Assembly (NCBI RefSeq): GCF_018613535.1
Contig: NZ_JAGGQB010000004.1
Coordinates: 144,080-208,079, forward strand
Reading direction: 5' to 3'
Source: Bacillus sp. ISL-51
GTDB taxonomy: Bacteria; Bacillota; Bacilli; Bacillales; Bacillaceae
DNA length: 64,000 nt
Position 1 is the stretch's first letter; every line of letters begins with the position of its first letter. Positions 54,854 to 64,000 of this stretch are shown one piece after another. The notes under the pieces were generated by a model. It was not told the origin of the DNA and did not search any database. It was given only the letters and a program-made list of their open reading frames with translations. The translations under genes were made by a program, and so were the position numbers.

Positions 54854-55816
54854 ATGATTAATCAAAACCGTTTGGCTGCTGCTTACCTCGCTGCCATTTT
54901 AAATGCGCTGATTATCGGTTTTTCCTTTTTATTTGTCAAGATTGCGCTTCAATCCGCCAATCCGTTTGATATATTGGCTCATCGGTTCACAGCGGCCTTC
55001 ATCTGTGCAATGCTTCCTGTTTTATTCGGCTGGATCAAACTGTCCGTCAGCTGGAAGAATGTGCTGGCGATCTTGCCTTTGGCCCTTTTATATCCGGCTT
55101 TGTTTTTCAGTTTTCAGGCGTTCGGCCTTTTGTATTCTTCATCATCGGAAGCCGGTATCATTCAAGCCGCCATCCCGATTTTTACGATGCTGTTTTCGTC
55201 TTACTTTTTAAAGGAACGTCCGACATGGGCGCAAAAGGGATTCACGTGCCTGTCAGTGGCCGGGGTGGTGTTTATTTTCACAATGAAAGGGGTGTCCGCG
55301 GAATCGGCGAGTTTTAAAGGTGCTTTCCTGATCCTGTTGTCCGCGCTGTCCTCCGCCCTTTACAATACGGCAGCGAGACGCATGACCCAGCGTTTTTCAT
55401 TGGGTGAGCTGACCTGGTGCATGTCTGCGATCGGCTTTGCTTCCTTCAACGGCATCGCTCTCTTCCGGCACGGAGCGGAAGGAACGATCGGGCAGTATTT
55501 TCTGCCATTCCGCGATCCCGGTTTTATCGCAGCGATTCTGTATTTAGGCATTTTGTCTTCTCTCATTACATCATTGATGTCAAACTACGCGCTGTCCAGG
55601 ATTGAAGCGTTTAAGATGAGCGCCTTTAACAATTTGTCCGTCATCGTGACGATGCTTGCGGGTGTCCTCGTTCTCCATGAGTCACTCCGCTGGTATCATA
55701 CCGCCGGCGCCGTCTGTATCGTCATCGGAGTCTTGGGAAGCAATGCTTCAGGACGGCGGAAAAAAAGCATATTACGACATAGGGAAAAAATGAAAGGAAA
55801 CGAAGACGGAATATGA
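54854..55816 (+). CDS. ycxC: EamA-family permease YcxC
   Basis: The 320-aa DMT transporter has ten helices in two EamA repeats (LNALIIGFSFLFVKIALQSANPFDILAHRF...; AFLILLSALSSALYNTAARR). ATG 54854 follows AAAGGAG. Its substrate is unknown. It overlaps ycxB by 4 bases (ATGA), so the two are cotranslated. Longer in-frame codons upstream cross the operator. Confidence 0.9.
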   Translation: MINQNRLAAAYLAAILNALIIGFSFLFVKIALQSANPFDILAHRFTAAFICAMLPVLFGWIKLSVSWKNVLAILPLALLYPALFFSFQAFGLLYSSSSEAGIIQAAIPIFTMLFSSYFLKERPTWAQKGFTCLSVAGVVFIFTMKGVSAESASFKGAFLILLSALSSALYNTAARRMTQRFSLGELTWCMSAIGFASFNGIALFRHGAEGTIGQYFLPFRDPGFIAAILYLGILSSLITSLMSNYALSRIEAFKMSAFNNLSVIVTMLAGVLVLHESLRWYHTAGAVCIVIGVLGSNASGRRKKSILRHREKMKGNEDGI

Positions 55817-56352
55817 TCAACACACGAAATGAAAATGTCTATCTCGCGGGCTGCTTAACATTTGCCGATGTCAGAAAACACTTTGCTTATCATCAAGGAA
55901 AATCCGCGGCTGTCTGTTTTTTGATTATGCTGCTGGCTTCTGCCATCTGTTTTGAAATGAACGGCCCGGTTACAGGCGGCACATGGGGCGTCAGAGCTTT
56001 CCTGAATTTCCTTGCAGCTGTGATTCTCTCTTTGGTATTCACGGTGATCGCAGCGGCAATCTCATTCTTCAGTCTTTACAGAACATACAAAACGAATCAG
56101 CGGCTGAAATCTGCCAAAAGTATTACAATTAATCAGCTCGGAATCAGCCAAAAACAAAAAAACGCAAGCATTCTTTTTGAATGGGATGAACAGCTCTCGG
56201 CTAGGGAGCACAAAGATATGTTTCGATTACAAACATCGGGTTGCGGAACACTTCTGCTGCCGAAACGACTTTTCTATTCGCAAAAAGATATCGCCGTTTT
56301 CAGGCAAATGCTCCGGGAGAATGTGAGTGGGAAAGTAAATGTAACAGAATAA
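55813..56352 (+). CDS. ycxB: YcxB membrane protein (YcxB-like domain)
   Basis: The 179-aa product has two hydrophobic helices (about 33-52 and 65-92) in the first half and a C-terminal soluble YcxB-like domain (TINQLGISQKQKNASILFEWDEQLSAREHKDMFRL...LLPKRLF). The GIS...FEWDE pattern is common to small membrane YcxB proteins of unknown function. Coexpression with ycxC suggests a link. Confidence 0.87.
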   Translation: MINTRNENVYLAGCLTFADVRKHFAYHQGKSAAVCFLIMLLASAICFEMNGPVTGGTWGVRAFLNFLAAVILSLVFTVIAAAISFFSLYRTYKTNQRLKSAKSITINQLGISQKQKNASILFEWDEQLSAREHKDMFRLQTSGCGTLLLPKRLFYSQKDIAVFRQMLRENVSGKVNVTE

Positions 56353-56354
56353 AA

Positions 56355-56387
56355 GACAAAAAGGAGGGTGCCCCCCTCCTTTTTGTC
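56355..56387. terminator. Bidirectional terminator after ycxB
   Basis: Long stem GACAAAAAGGAGGG / CCCTCCTTTTTGTC around a TGCC-type loop, with T-rich 3' arm on the plus strand. It separates ycxB from the convergent aminotransferase gene. Confidence 0.75.
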
Positions 56388-57696
56388 AGCCCAATATCTT
56401 CGCAGCTGACTGGAGCTGCTTTGCTTCTTGATAAATTTCTTCAAACAGATCGGCGATATGTTCTTCCTCTACGCAGGAAAACGCGATTCGCAAATCCGTT
56501 TCATTGATTGAAATCGTCCCAATACCGCGATGGTCAAGTAACGAAACCCGCAGGTCGTTGGCGTTTATGCCTTTTAGCCGCACGCACATGAAATAGCCGG
56601 AGTTAAACGGATAAGGCGTCCACACAGCTTCATAATGCTTGTTTTCTGACAGCACGGCCTTCACCTTATCAGCCCGCTTTTTCATAATGTCATATTTCAG
56701 CAGTCTTTCTTTCTCATATTCCGGGGACTGCATCGCTCTCAGCATAAAGGTCTGGGACGGGTGCGGAGCGCTTGAAATCGTTCCCCTGATAATGCCTTTT
56801 GTTTTTTCCTCCAGCACTTGCAGCGCTTTCGGGCTTCTTGCGCTGTAGGTAATAAATCCGACACGGAAGCCCCACGCGTAATTTTCCTTTGTCGCGCCGT
56901 CTATTTTCACGCAAAGCACCCGGTCGTGCACTTGAGCGAGCTTGCTGAAGATAGATTCCTGGATTGCGGTTTCATCATAAAACAGATTGTAATACGCATC
57001 ATCCACAAGCACGACAATCTCTTTGCCGGACTCCGCCGCGTCCAGAATGACGCTGACGATTTCGGCAGCTTCCTCTTCCCCCGGCGTATAGCCTGTCGGA
57101 TTATTCGGGAAATTCAACACCACAATCGCCTTTTCTTCCTGCTTGCGCAACAGCTCGGACAGACCCGCCGCATTAAAACGCCCTTCTTGATTAAAAAGCG
57201 GATACGTCTGGATGGACGCCTTGCGTCTGACGCCGAAAATAAAGTTGTAATTTCCCCAATACTTATCAGGCAGAAGCAGCGTATCTCCTTCATTGACGAA
57301 TAAGTCGGCTGCAATGCTCAGCCCATGGGTCAAAGCGTTTGTCACAATCGGCGTGCTGATGTTCTTCCCGGCTAACGAAGGATTTTCGCGGCGCATTTTT
57401 TTCAGCCATTCCTGTCTGAGCGGCTCTTTGCCCGCCGGAGGCGCATAATCGTATAGATCGTCAGGGTGATAGGCCGACAGCGTCTCTTGAATATGGTTAA
57501 AGTGCATCGACTCACCGTGTAAAGTGGCGATTCCGATCGTGGCATTATACTTGCCCGCCTTGGCTTTCGCCTCCGCTGATTGCGTCAGCACCCCCTTCGG
57601 ATAAAATAATTCTTTTCCTAAATCAGAAAGCAAATGAAGCACGTGAGGGTTTTCTTCAGCTAATGTTCGGTTCAGCTCTTTGGCTGCATCATTCAT
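56386..57696 (-). CDS. Class I/II aminotransferase downstream of srfAD
   Basis: The 436-aa fold-type I enzyme has NFPNNPTGYTPGEEE (substrate carboxylate Asn), VVLVDDAYYNLFYD (cofactor Asp and Tyr) and KIDGATKENYAWGFRVGF with the probable PLP Lys and phosphate-binding Arg. ATG 57696 follows AAGGGA by 9 bases. It occupies the place of ycxA in B. subtilis 168, and is known in B. amyloliquefaciens as an extra gene (aat) next to srfA. It may supply or recycle amino acids used by the synthetase, but its substrate is unknown. It has its own promoter region or reads through from srfAD past a terminator. Confidence 0.88.
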   Translation of the reverse strand: MNDAAKELNRTLAEENPHVLHLLSDLGKELFYPKGVLTQSAEAKAKAGKYNATIGIATLHGESMHFNHIQETLSAYHPDDLYDYAPPAGKEPLRQEWLKKMRRENPSLAGKNISTPIVTNALTHGLSIAADLFVNEGDTLLLPDKYWGNYNFIFGVRRKASIQTYPLFNQEGRFNAAGLSELLRKQEEKAIVVLNFPNNPTGYTPGEEEAAEIVSVILDAAESGKEIVVLVDDAYYNLFYDETAIQESIFSKLAQVHDRVLCVKIDGATKENYAWGFRVGFITYSARSPKALQVLEEKTKGIIRGTISSAPHPSQTFMLRAMQSPEYEKERLLKYDIMKKRADKVKAVLSENKHYEAVWTPYPFNSGYFMCVRLKGINANDLRVSLLDHRGIGTISINETDLRIAFSCVEEEHIADLFEEIYQEAKQLQSAAKILG

Positions 57697-57788
57697 GTAC
57701 GACAATCCCTTCGTTTATATTCCTTCAAATCATAACATAAAATTTTTGATAAATGAGAAAACTCTCGGGAAGATCTTGTTACAAAAAA

Positions 57789-57810
57789 ACAGACAGCGAA
57801 TGCTGTCTGT
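57789..57810 (-). terminator. Terminator of the srfA operon
   Basis: 9-bp stem ACAGACAGC / GCTGTCTGT with a 4-base loop and TTTTTTTG on the minus strand, 6 bases after the srfAD stop codon. Confidence 0.85.
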
Positions 57811-57816
57811 CAAATG

Positions 57817-58548
57817 TTATAACAACTGACCGGCGGTGCTTTTATTGATAATCTCATAAATGCGCTCCGCCACTTTTTCGGTCTCAGACAGGATAAACAT
57901 ATGGCCGTCGGAGAACTCATGGAACACGGGAGATGCCGTCCATTGCTTCCACCCTTCCGCGTCTCTGATGCATTTATGATCTTTCCGTCCGTTAAAGATA
58001 TGGACGGGTGATTGGATTTTTGTTCCGTCAGACGGCCGGAACCTTTCAAGCGCCCGGTAATCGGACCTGAAGGAAGGGAGGAAAAAGGACATAACCTCCT
58101 TGTTTTCTACTAACTCCTGCGGCATACCGCCAAGCTCGATAATATGGTCAAGAAATTTTTCATCATCAAGATGGGATACCTTTTTCCTTTCAATATGCGG
58201 CGGCTGGATGGCTGAGATAATTACAGCCTGCGGATAAATGCCCTCCCGCTCCAATTTTTGCGCCAGCCTGAAGGCAACCATGCCGCCCATGCTGTGCCCG
58301 AACAGCACAAACGGGCGGTCGGGACGGAGATTCAATTCCTGCTTGTACATGTTTACAAGCTGTTCGAAATCCTCAATGGCGGACATTTGATTTGTTCCGT
58401 GTCCCGGCGGTTCCGCGGCAAGCATCTCACACTCTCCCTGAAGGTAGGCGTGGAGCGGGCGGAATGAGGCGGAATAGCCTCCCGCGAACGGAAAACAGAT
58501 AAGCTGCGTTTTTTCTGTCGTATCGAACGATTTAAAGAGCTGGACCAC
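57817..58548 (-). CDS. srfAD: Surfactin type II thioesterase SrfAD
   Basis: SrfAD removes acetyl and wrong amino acids from carrier domains so the synthetase can restart, and helps start the fatty acyl chain. The 243-aa alpha/beta hydrolase has [14 protein letters not shown], nucleophile Ser86 in GHSMGG, Asp in FNGRKDHKC and His in FSDGHMFIL. It is 18 bases after srfAC and cytoplasmic. Confidence 0.96.
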   Translation of the reverse strand: MVQLFKSFDTTEKTQLICFPFAGGYSASFRPLHAYLQGECEMLAAEPPGHGTNQMSAIEDFEQLVNMYKQELNLRPDRPFVLFGHSMGGMVAFRLAQKLEREGIYPQAVIISAIQPPHIERKKVSHLDDEKFLDHIIELGGMPQELVENKEVMSFFLPSFRSDYRALERFRPSDGTKIQSPVHIFNGRKDHKCIRDAEGWKQWTASPVFHEFSDGHMFILSETEKVAERIYEIINKSTAGQLL

Positions 58549-58566
58549 TGGCGGCTTCCTCCTTTT

Positions 58567-61500
58567 CTAGCGTGAAGTTGACAGCTTCAGATTTTCTTTC
58601 TTAAGGAATTCGAGCAATCGTGCCGCATTCCTTTCTAGATTTTCTCCCTGAAGCATTTCTGCGTGAGTGCCATAGCCTTTTTTCACACAATATTCACCTG
58701 CTGTGGCGTCTTCCCACGAAGCCAGCCACGGCGGCATGGTAAAGTCCGGTTCTGATGTTAAGAGATCAATATCCGCACGCACCCGGCCGCTGCTTACGGC
58801 ATGCACGAAATATGAATAAAAAGCTTTTGTTTTCCGTTCGAGGCCTTCTTTAACGGCTTCGTTATTCAAAGCTTCATTGTCTCTGTTCACCTTCATCAGT
58901 GCTTCAGCGTCACTTTCCACTGTGCGTCCTTCGAGATCGCTGATTCCTTGTTTTTTATAGGAATCAATCATGATCACCCGGGCCACGTCACGCCCTTCTG
59001 CTTCAAGCTGTTTGGCTGTTTCAAAGGCGAGCGTGCAGCCGGCCGAGTAGCCTAACAGTGTAACAGGGCCTTTCGGCTGAAGCTGATTGATCAGCTCGGC
59101 ATAGCGTTCTATTCGGCCGTCTTCTTCAATAAAATCAAACGCGCATATTCTATAGCCGGGCAGCTGCTTTGCCAGCGGCTGGTACATAAGCCCGTATCCC
59201 AGCACAGGCGGAAAAGCAAACAGTGTGTCAGACTGATTTTTGTTCATCACCGTGACGTCCTTCATGCCCTTTTCTTCGCCGTTGAGCAGATAGTCAGCAA
59301 TGCCCGCTATCGTCGGCGCTTCAAATAGAAGCTTCACCGGAATGTCGGCTCCGAGCTCTTTTTTTATACGGGATGCGGCTGTCATTGCTTTTAATGAATG
59401 GCCTCCGAGCGCAAAGAAATCATCATGAATCCCGATTTTCGATGTGCCGAGAACGTCGGCCCAAATACGGGATACCGTTTCTTCCGTCTCGTTTCGCGGC
59501 CCTGTCCATTCCTGGCCGGCCCGCTGTTTCGGTTCTGCTTTCGGAAGGAGTCGCTTGTTCACCTTGCCGTTTGGTGTGAGCGGCAGCTGCTCAAGGCAGG
59601 TGAACGATTGCGGCACCATGTAAGCCGGAAGCTGTTTGTTCAAAAAGGCTTCAAGCCCGTTTGTCTCAATCTCGTGATCGCATACGAGGTATGCCGAAAT
59701 AGAAGCATCACCCGTTTCGCTGCGATCCACGACAACAACGGCTTCTTTGACACCTTTGTACTCCTGAATCTGCTTTTCAATTTCTTCAAGTTCAATGCGG
59801 TGGCCGCGGATTTTGACTTGGTCGTCAATACGGCCCGAAAACTCAATCGTTCCGTCCGGCAGCCAGCGCGCCAAGTCGCCTGTGCGGTACAAACGCTCCC
59901 CGGCTTTGAACGGATTCTGAATGAATTTTTGCTTCGTCAGCTCTTCACGGTTGAGATAGCCGTTTGACACGCCCATTCCGGTCAAGACTAATTCACCAAC
60001 CGCACCAAACGGCTGAAGCTGCCCGGTTTCAGTCAAAATATAGGCACCCGTCTCATTCAGCGGCTTGCCGATCGGGATGGCGGACATGGAGTCAGGGACC
60101 TCATTGATTGTATGCGCCGTCGCAAACACCGTCACTTCGGTCGGGCCGTAAACGTGAATCAGCTTGCCGGGGCCCATTTTGCGCAGGGCTTTTCTGACAT
60201 GCGCTGCGGATGCGCGCTCCCCGCCGAATAATACGTGCCGAAGCCCTTTCATCCACTCGTCTCCCGCGTCTGTCAGCACATTAAACAGGGCTGTTGTGAC
60301 AAACATGACGGTAATGCCTTCCCGCCTGATCAGCTCCGTCAGCTTTTCCGTATTCAAAATCGTCTCTTTGTCAGCAATAACGAGCCTCGCACCGTTTAAG
60401 AGCGAAGCGTAAAAATCGAAGGTGAACCCGTCAAAAGCGTAATTCGAAAGGGACAGCACCGTATCCTTTTCCGTTATGGCGACATAGTTTGTCTTCTTTG
60501 CGATTCGTTGAATATTGGCATGTGTAGTGATATTGCCTTTCGGTTTGCCCGTTGTCCCTGACGTGTACATGATATAGGCCGGATCGTCCGCCCCGCCGGC
60601 TGCTTCCGGTTCATCCGAAGGTGCGTCCAGACGGCTTTCATCGTCAATACAGAGCAGGCTCCCCGAATACGGCAGCTGCTTGGCTTCCGCGTACAGCGCC
60701 TTGTGAGTCACGAGGCATCCGGCTTTGCTGTCTTCGAGCATGTACGCGATCCGGTCTTCGGGGTATTCCGGGTCAATCGGCAGGTACGCCGCTCCCGCTT
60801 TTAAAATGCCGAGAATCCCGGCGGCCAGCTCAGGAGAACGTTTTGTAAACAGAGCGGCTACTGATCCTTTTCCGATTCCTTGATATCTTAAACGGTGTGC
60901 GATGCGGTTTGATTCCGCCTGTAATTCCCGATAGGTCAGCGTCGATTCGCCCGCGGTCACAGCCGGCGCATCCGGATTTGATTCAGCGGCTTTTCGGAAC
61001 CATTCCGTCAGCTTTTCAGCCTCGGCTGACAGCCGTGAAGGATTTAATTCTGCCACGAGGCGTTCCCGCTCCGCTTCATCAATGATGTTCACTGTGTGAA
61101 GAGGCGCATCCGGATGCTGCACGATATGGGCAATTGCCGTCAGCAATTGCGATTTCAGCCTTCCGATAAAAGCCTCCTCAAAAACACTTTCGTTATAAGC
61201 GAGCTTAATCAGCATTTGTTCACCCGGCGATGCCATCACATTGAGATCGTAATTCGATTTTTCAAATACGTGGACATCCTCCATTTCGAAACCGTTTTGC
61301 TGTCCCTCTTTGCTTTCAGCGTCCTGAAGCGGATAGTTTTCAAACACGATGATATGGTCAATGAGCTTCTGCTGCGCAGCCTGGCTTTGTATGTCGTAGA
61401 GCGGCACATACTGATGCGGCTCTGACGCTAACGATTGTTCCTGAAGCTCGCTTAACAAGTCTTTGAACGTCGTGTTTTCAGCAAGCTTGACCCGCTTCGG

Positions 61501-62406
61501 CACCACATTGATAAACAGTCCGACCATATGCTCGACGCCTTTAATATCCGCCGGCCGGCCTGAAACGACCGTTCCGAAAATCAAATCATCTGAGCGCTGA
61601 TAGCGGCTTAATAAAAGGCTCCAGACGGCTTGGAGCGCCGTGCTGAGAGTCGTATGCTGTGATTTTGCCAGCTCCGCAAACGCTTTTGTTTCTGCTTCGG
61701 GCAGGGAAAAAAGCAGCTCCTTCGGCTGATAGGGGGCTTTCTTCTTGTTTCTTTGCTCGGCAAATGTCGTTTGCCCCTCAAAACCCGCCAAGTAATCGCC
61801 CCAATAGTTGAGCGACGCTTGTTTGTCCTGTTTTTCCAGCCATTGAATATATTCTTTATACGGCTTTACTGGCTTTAAGCTGTACGGCTTATTCTCCCGC
61901 AGAGCGTTGTATACGTGAAACAACTCTTGAACGACGACGCCGAAGCACCAGCCGTCCAGCAAAATGTGATGATAGCTCCATATCCATTCGTAGCGTTTTT
62001 CCGCCTTTTTAAAAACGGCGGCACGCATCGGAATGTCACGGGTAAGCTGAAACCCTTTCACCTTATCTTTCTCTTTGTAGTCATTGATGGCGGATGCCTG
62101 TTCGCTTTCAGACAGATGTGTCAGATCGATTTCATCAATGCGGAAGGTTCTTTTCTTCAGAACGACTTGAACCGGCCGTTTGACTTTTTCATGGATGAAC
62201 ACGGTACGAAAAATATCGTACCGGTCCACGATGACATTCATGCTTTCTTCAAGCTGTCTGACAGAAAAATCACCTTTTACTTTCATCGTCATTTGTTCAA
62301 TGTAAAAGCTTTGGCCGGGATTCAGGAGAGTATGAAACAGCATCCCCTCCTGCATCGGCGACAGGTAATACATGTCCTGGACTTGATCTTTGCTAAATTG
62401 GCTCAT
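58567..62406 (-). CDS. srfAC: Surfactin synthetase termination module SrfAC (C-A-PCP-TE)
   Basis: SrfAC adds the seventh residue and cyclises the lipopeptide. The 1279-aa protein has an N-terminal docking segment, a C domain with HHILLDG (146-152), and an A domain (about 465-960) with YIMYTSGTTGKPKG (611-624), GRIDDQVKIRGHRIE and Lys948 (NGKVNKR). A PCP follows with Ser1004 (DDFFALGGHS), then a type I thioesterase with Ser1121 (LGYSAGC). The eight-plus-two pocket reads D659, G660, F663, F702, L726, G728, V752, V760, F761, K948. It accepts the chain from SrfAB through matching docking helices. Confidence 0.97.
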   Translation of the reverse strand: MSQFSKDQVQDMYYLSPMQEGMLFHTLLNPGQSFYIEQMTMKVKGDFSVRQLEESMNVIVDRYDIFRTVFIHEKVKRPVQVVLKKRTFRIDEIDLTHLSESEQASAINDYKEKDKVKGFQLTRDIPMRAAVFKKAEKRYEWIWSYHHILLDGWCFGVVVQELFHVYNALRENKPYSLKPVKPYKEYIQWLEKQDKQASLNYWGDYLAGFEGQTTFAEQRNKKKAPYQPKELLFSLPEAETKAFAELAKSQHTTLSTALQAVWSLLLSRYQRSDDLIFGTVVSGRPADIKGVEHMVGLFINVVPKRVKLAENTTFKDLLSELQEQSLASEPHQYVPLYDIQSQAAQQKLIDHIIVFENYPLQDAESKEGQQNGFEMEDVHVFEKSNYDLNVMASPGEQMLIKLAYNESVFEEAFIGRLKSQLLTAIAHIVQHPDAPLHTVNIIDEAERERLVAELNPSRLSAEAEKLTEWFRKAAESNPDAPAVTAGESTLTYRELQAESNRIAHRLRYQGIGKGSVAALFTKRSPELAAGILGILKAGAAYLPIDPEYPEDRIAYMLEDSKAGCLVTHKALYAEAKQLPYSGSLLCIDDESRLDAPSDEPEAAGGADDPAYIMYTSGTTGKPKGNITTHANIQRIAKKTNYVAITEKDTVLSLSNYAFDGFTFDFYASLLNGARLVIADKETILNTEKLTELIRREGITVMFVTTALFNVLTDAGDEWMKGLRHVLFGGERASAAHVRKALRKMGPGKLIHVYGPTEVTVFATAHTINEVPDSMSAIPIGKPLNETGAYILTETGQLQPFGAVGELVLTGMGVSNGYLNREELTKQKFIQNPFKAGERLYRTGDLARWLPDGTIEFSGRIDDQVKIRGHRIELEEIEKQIQEYKGVKEAVVVVDRSETGDASISAYLVCDHEIETNGLEAFLNKQLPAYMVPQSFTCLEQLPLTPNGKVNKRLLPKAEPKQRAGQEWTGPRNETEETVSRIWADVLGTSKIGIHDDFFALGGHSLKAMTAASRIKKELGADIPVKLLFEAPTIAGIADYLLNGEEKGMKDVTVMNKNQSDTLFAFPPVLGYGLMYQPLAKQLPGYRICAFDFIEEDGRIERYAELINQLQPKGPVTLLGYSAGCTLAFETAKQLEAEGRDVARVIMIDSYKKQGISDLEGRTVESDAEALMKVNRDNEALNNEAVKEGLERKTKAFYSYFVHAVSSGRVRADIDLLTSEPDFTMPPWLASWEDATAGEYCVKKGYGTHAEMLQGENLERNAARLLEFLKKENLKLSTSR

Positions 62407-62439
62407 ATGCTCCGCTCCCCCCTTCTGTTATCTGTTTCA

Positions 62440-64000
62440 TCACGTTAAGTTCTCTTCAAGCATGTCGAAGATGTCTCCCATTTCGTCCATCTCAAGGTCT
62501 TGGGCGCTGAAATCGCTCGGGGTAAATTCTTTATCTTCTTTTGCCGTGCAGTGGCGTATGATCATCAAAAGATTTTCTTTAAACCGTTCCATCTGCGTTT
62601 CTACGGTGCTTCTTTCATATTCATCCTCATTATAGGAGCAAGAAATGACAAACCGGCCGCCCGTGATCATACCGCTGAAACTCAGTGCGTATAAGGCCTC
62701 CGATTCTTCACTGACTTGACGCCCCATATCGTATGCAGACGGCTCGAATAACTCGGTTTTCACTTCACTGTCAAACTGCCCTAAGTAGTTGAAGCTGATG
62801 TCAGGAGTGAACCCTTTTGCCGTTTCAGCGTTTGACAGATAGCGGAGGATGCCGTAGCCGACGCCCTTGTCAGGAACACGCCGCACTGTCTCTTTTACCG
62901 TTTTAATGACTGAGGATACCCCGTCCTCTTTGTTGATCTGAAGAATCAGAGGATACTGCGCCGTAAACCAGCCGACCGTCCGGGATATATTCACATTCGG
63001 TATGATTTCTTCACGGCCGTGCCCCTCTAAATTGATCCCGATTTTGCCGTTATCCGTCCATTCACCGATCGTCAAGCCGAGAGCGCTGAGCAGAATATCA
63101 TTGATTTCCGTTCCGTACGGACGGTGAACATCCGTCAGAAGTTGTGCTGTCTCTTCTTCTGTCAATTCGCATTTTACGGATGCCGTATGTTTGACGAGAC
63201 GCCTATTCGGCTCGCGGTCTTTCGGTATCGGAGACAATTGTTCTGCGTCAGCTTGCGCCCAATAATCCGCCTGCTTCATCAGCTGTTTTGATTGGGCAAA
63301 TGTTTTCAGCGCCTCCGCCCAATCTTTAAAGGAATGCGTTTTTTGCGGGAATACGATGCGGTTTTGCTGCTGCGCCTGTTTATATCCCGCAGCGAAATCC
63401 TCCAGCAGAATTCTCCAGGAAACCCCGTCAACGATAAGATGGTGAACCGCAATGAGAAGATGATCGCCTTGTTCTGTCCGGTATTGCTCTGCCTTCAAAA
63501 GAGGTCCGTTTTCAAGGTTCAGACTGCCTTGAAGCCGCTCGGCAAGGCGCTGGATTTGATTTTTCAGCATCTTTTCGTCTGATCCGTACAAGTCGACAAT
63601 GTCAAAGCATGTTTTGCACTCGTTCACAGGCAGATACGTCTGAACAATTTCTCCCTGTTCTTCACGGTAGACCATACGAAGCGCGTCATGATGCTCAATT
63701 AAAGCCTGTAATGTCTTTTCAACCAAAACTGGATCAAAGCCTTCTGCCGCATGAAGCATGACGGACTGGTTCCAGTGGTGCTTGTTCGTAAAGTCTTTCT
63801 CAAAGAACCAGCGCTGGATCGGCGTTAATTCCGCCTCGCCTTCGACCGGTCCCTGGTCGGCCTGTTTGCCTTCCGTCCGCTCCACATAGGAGACCAGCTC
63901 TTCGATCGTCGGATGCTGGAAGAGGTCTTTCATTTCCAGCTTGAAGCCGTGCTGATTCAGACGGCTCGCCATTTGAATGCCTTTGATGGAGTCGCCTCCG
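62440..64000 (-). CDS. srfAB: Surfactin synthetase SrfAB, C-terminal end (PCP-epimerase)
   Basis: Only the last 519 residues are present; the gene continues beyond base 64000. The window edge falls in the last PCP: GGDSIKGIQMASRL. An epimerisation domain follows (about 50-480 of the fragment) with LTPIQRWFFEKDF, HHLIVDGVSWRIL (active-site HHxxxDG) and PDKGVGYGILRYLSN. It converts Leu6 to D-Leu. The last about 25 residues (SDFSAQDLEMDEMGDIFDMLEENLT) are the acidic donor docking helix for SrfAC. comS lies further upstream, outside the window. The start in this listing is not the true one. Confidence 0.96.
   Translation of the reverse strand, partial: GGDSIKGIQMASRLNQHGFKLEMKDLFQHPTIEELVSYVERTEGKQADQGPVEGEAELTPIQRWFFEKDFTNKHHWNQSVMLHAAEGFDPVLVEKTLQALIEHHDALRMVYREEQGEIVQTYLPVNECKTCFDIVDLYGSDEKMLKNQIQRLAERLQGSLNLENGPLLKAEQYRTEQGDHLLIAVHHLIVDGVSWRILLEDFAAGYKQAQQQNRIVFPQKTHSFKDWAEALKTFAQSKQLMKQADYWAQADAEQLSPIPKDREPNRRLVKHTASVKCELTEEETAQLLTDVHRPYGTEINDILLSALGLTIGEWTDNGKIGINLEGHGREEIIPNVNISRTVGWFTAQYPLILQINKEDGVSSVIKTVKETVRRVPDKGVGYGILRYLSNAETAKGFTPDISFNYLGQFDSEVKTELFEPSAYDMGRQVSEESEALYALSFSGMITGGRFVISCSYNEDEYERSTVETQMERFKENLLMIIRHCTAKEDKEFTPSDFSAQDLEMDEMGDIFDMLEENLT

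Noticed and set aside
59398..59967. 189-codon plus-strand frame inside srfAC
   Set aside because: Antisense to the A domain, where high-GC codons leave open frames by chance; no start signals.
62440..63972. Treating ATG 63972 as the start of a separate 510-aa gene
   Set aside because: The frame is open past the ATG to the window edge and encodes the PCP motif GGDSIKGIQ immediately before it, so this is the 3' part of srfAB.

Overview
The window is a chromosomal segment from a Bacillus of the B. amyloliquefaciens/velezensis group. The evidence is gene content and order matching the srfA-to-mtl region of B. subtilis, moderate GC, strong Shine-Dalgarno sites and frequent TTG/GTG starts. It runs in the opposite direction to the usual B. 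subtilis map: the mtl operon is near base 1 and the surfactin synthetase operon runs off the right end. Almost all of it is well-known core chromosome. The novelty lies in lineage-specific insertions, replacements and small genes. I see no phage, insertion sequence, CRISPR array, rRNA or tRNA.

Layout. 1-1.2 kb: start of ycsE, a small charged ORF, ycsD, and a dienelactone-hydrolase remnant. 1.2-4.5 kb: mannitol operon mtlA-mtlF-mtlD with promoter, cre and MtlR operator, plus a terminator-like hairpin at the very start of the leader. 4.4-7.8 kb: a CXXC membrane protein and the copper genes ycnK-ycnJ-ycnI. 7.9-10.6 kb: forespore glucose genes glcU-gdh and an extra EamA permease. 10.7-15 kb: GABA catabolism gabT-gabD with divergent gabR. 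15-19 kb: yczG, ycnE-ycnD, ycnC-ycnB. 19-22.7 kb: petrobactin importer yclNOPQ with a Fur box. 23-26.5 kb: aspartokinase thrD, a 29-aa YjcZ-type peptide, an orphan 111-aa AT-rich ORF, and the rapC-phrC quorum-sensing pair (CSF pheromone ERGMT). 26.6-31 kb: two-component system yclJK and divergent ABC exporter yclI-yclH.

31-38 kb: a complete yxeKLMNOPQ operon (salvage of S-modified cysteine). In B. subtilis 168 it lies elsewhere on the chromosome. 38-42 kb: germinant receptor gerKA-KC-KB with a small divergent membrane gene. 42-49.6 kb: yclG (beta-helix), yclF (peptide transporter), and the phenolic-acid decarboxylase operon bsdBCD-yclD with its LysR activator bsdA. 49.6-52 kb: cystine importer tcyABC. 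52-64 kb: the surfactin neighbourhood: yczE, intact sfp, ycxD, ycxC, ycxB, an aminotransferase in the position of ycxA in strain 168, srfAD, srfAC and the 3' end of srfAB.

Functional links: Sfp phosphopantetheinylates the carrier domains of SrfAB and SrfAC. SrfAC releases and cyclises the lipopeptide, and SrfAD repairs mis-primed carriers. RapC-PhrC feeds into ComA, which in B. subtilis drives srfA. Two separate sulfur routes (tcyABC for cystine, yxe for modified cysteines) lie in one window. No wholly undescribed system is evident. The best candidates for new biology are the orphan ORF beside rapC-phrC, the mtlA leader hairpin, the relocated yxe operon, the aminotransferase downstream of srfAD, and the SrfAC adenylation pocket.
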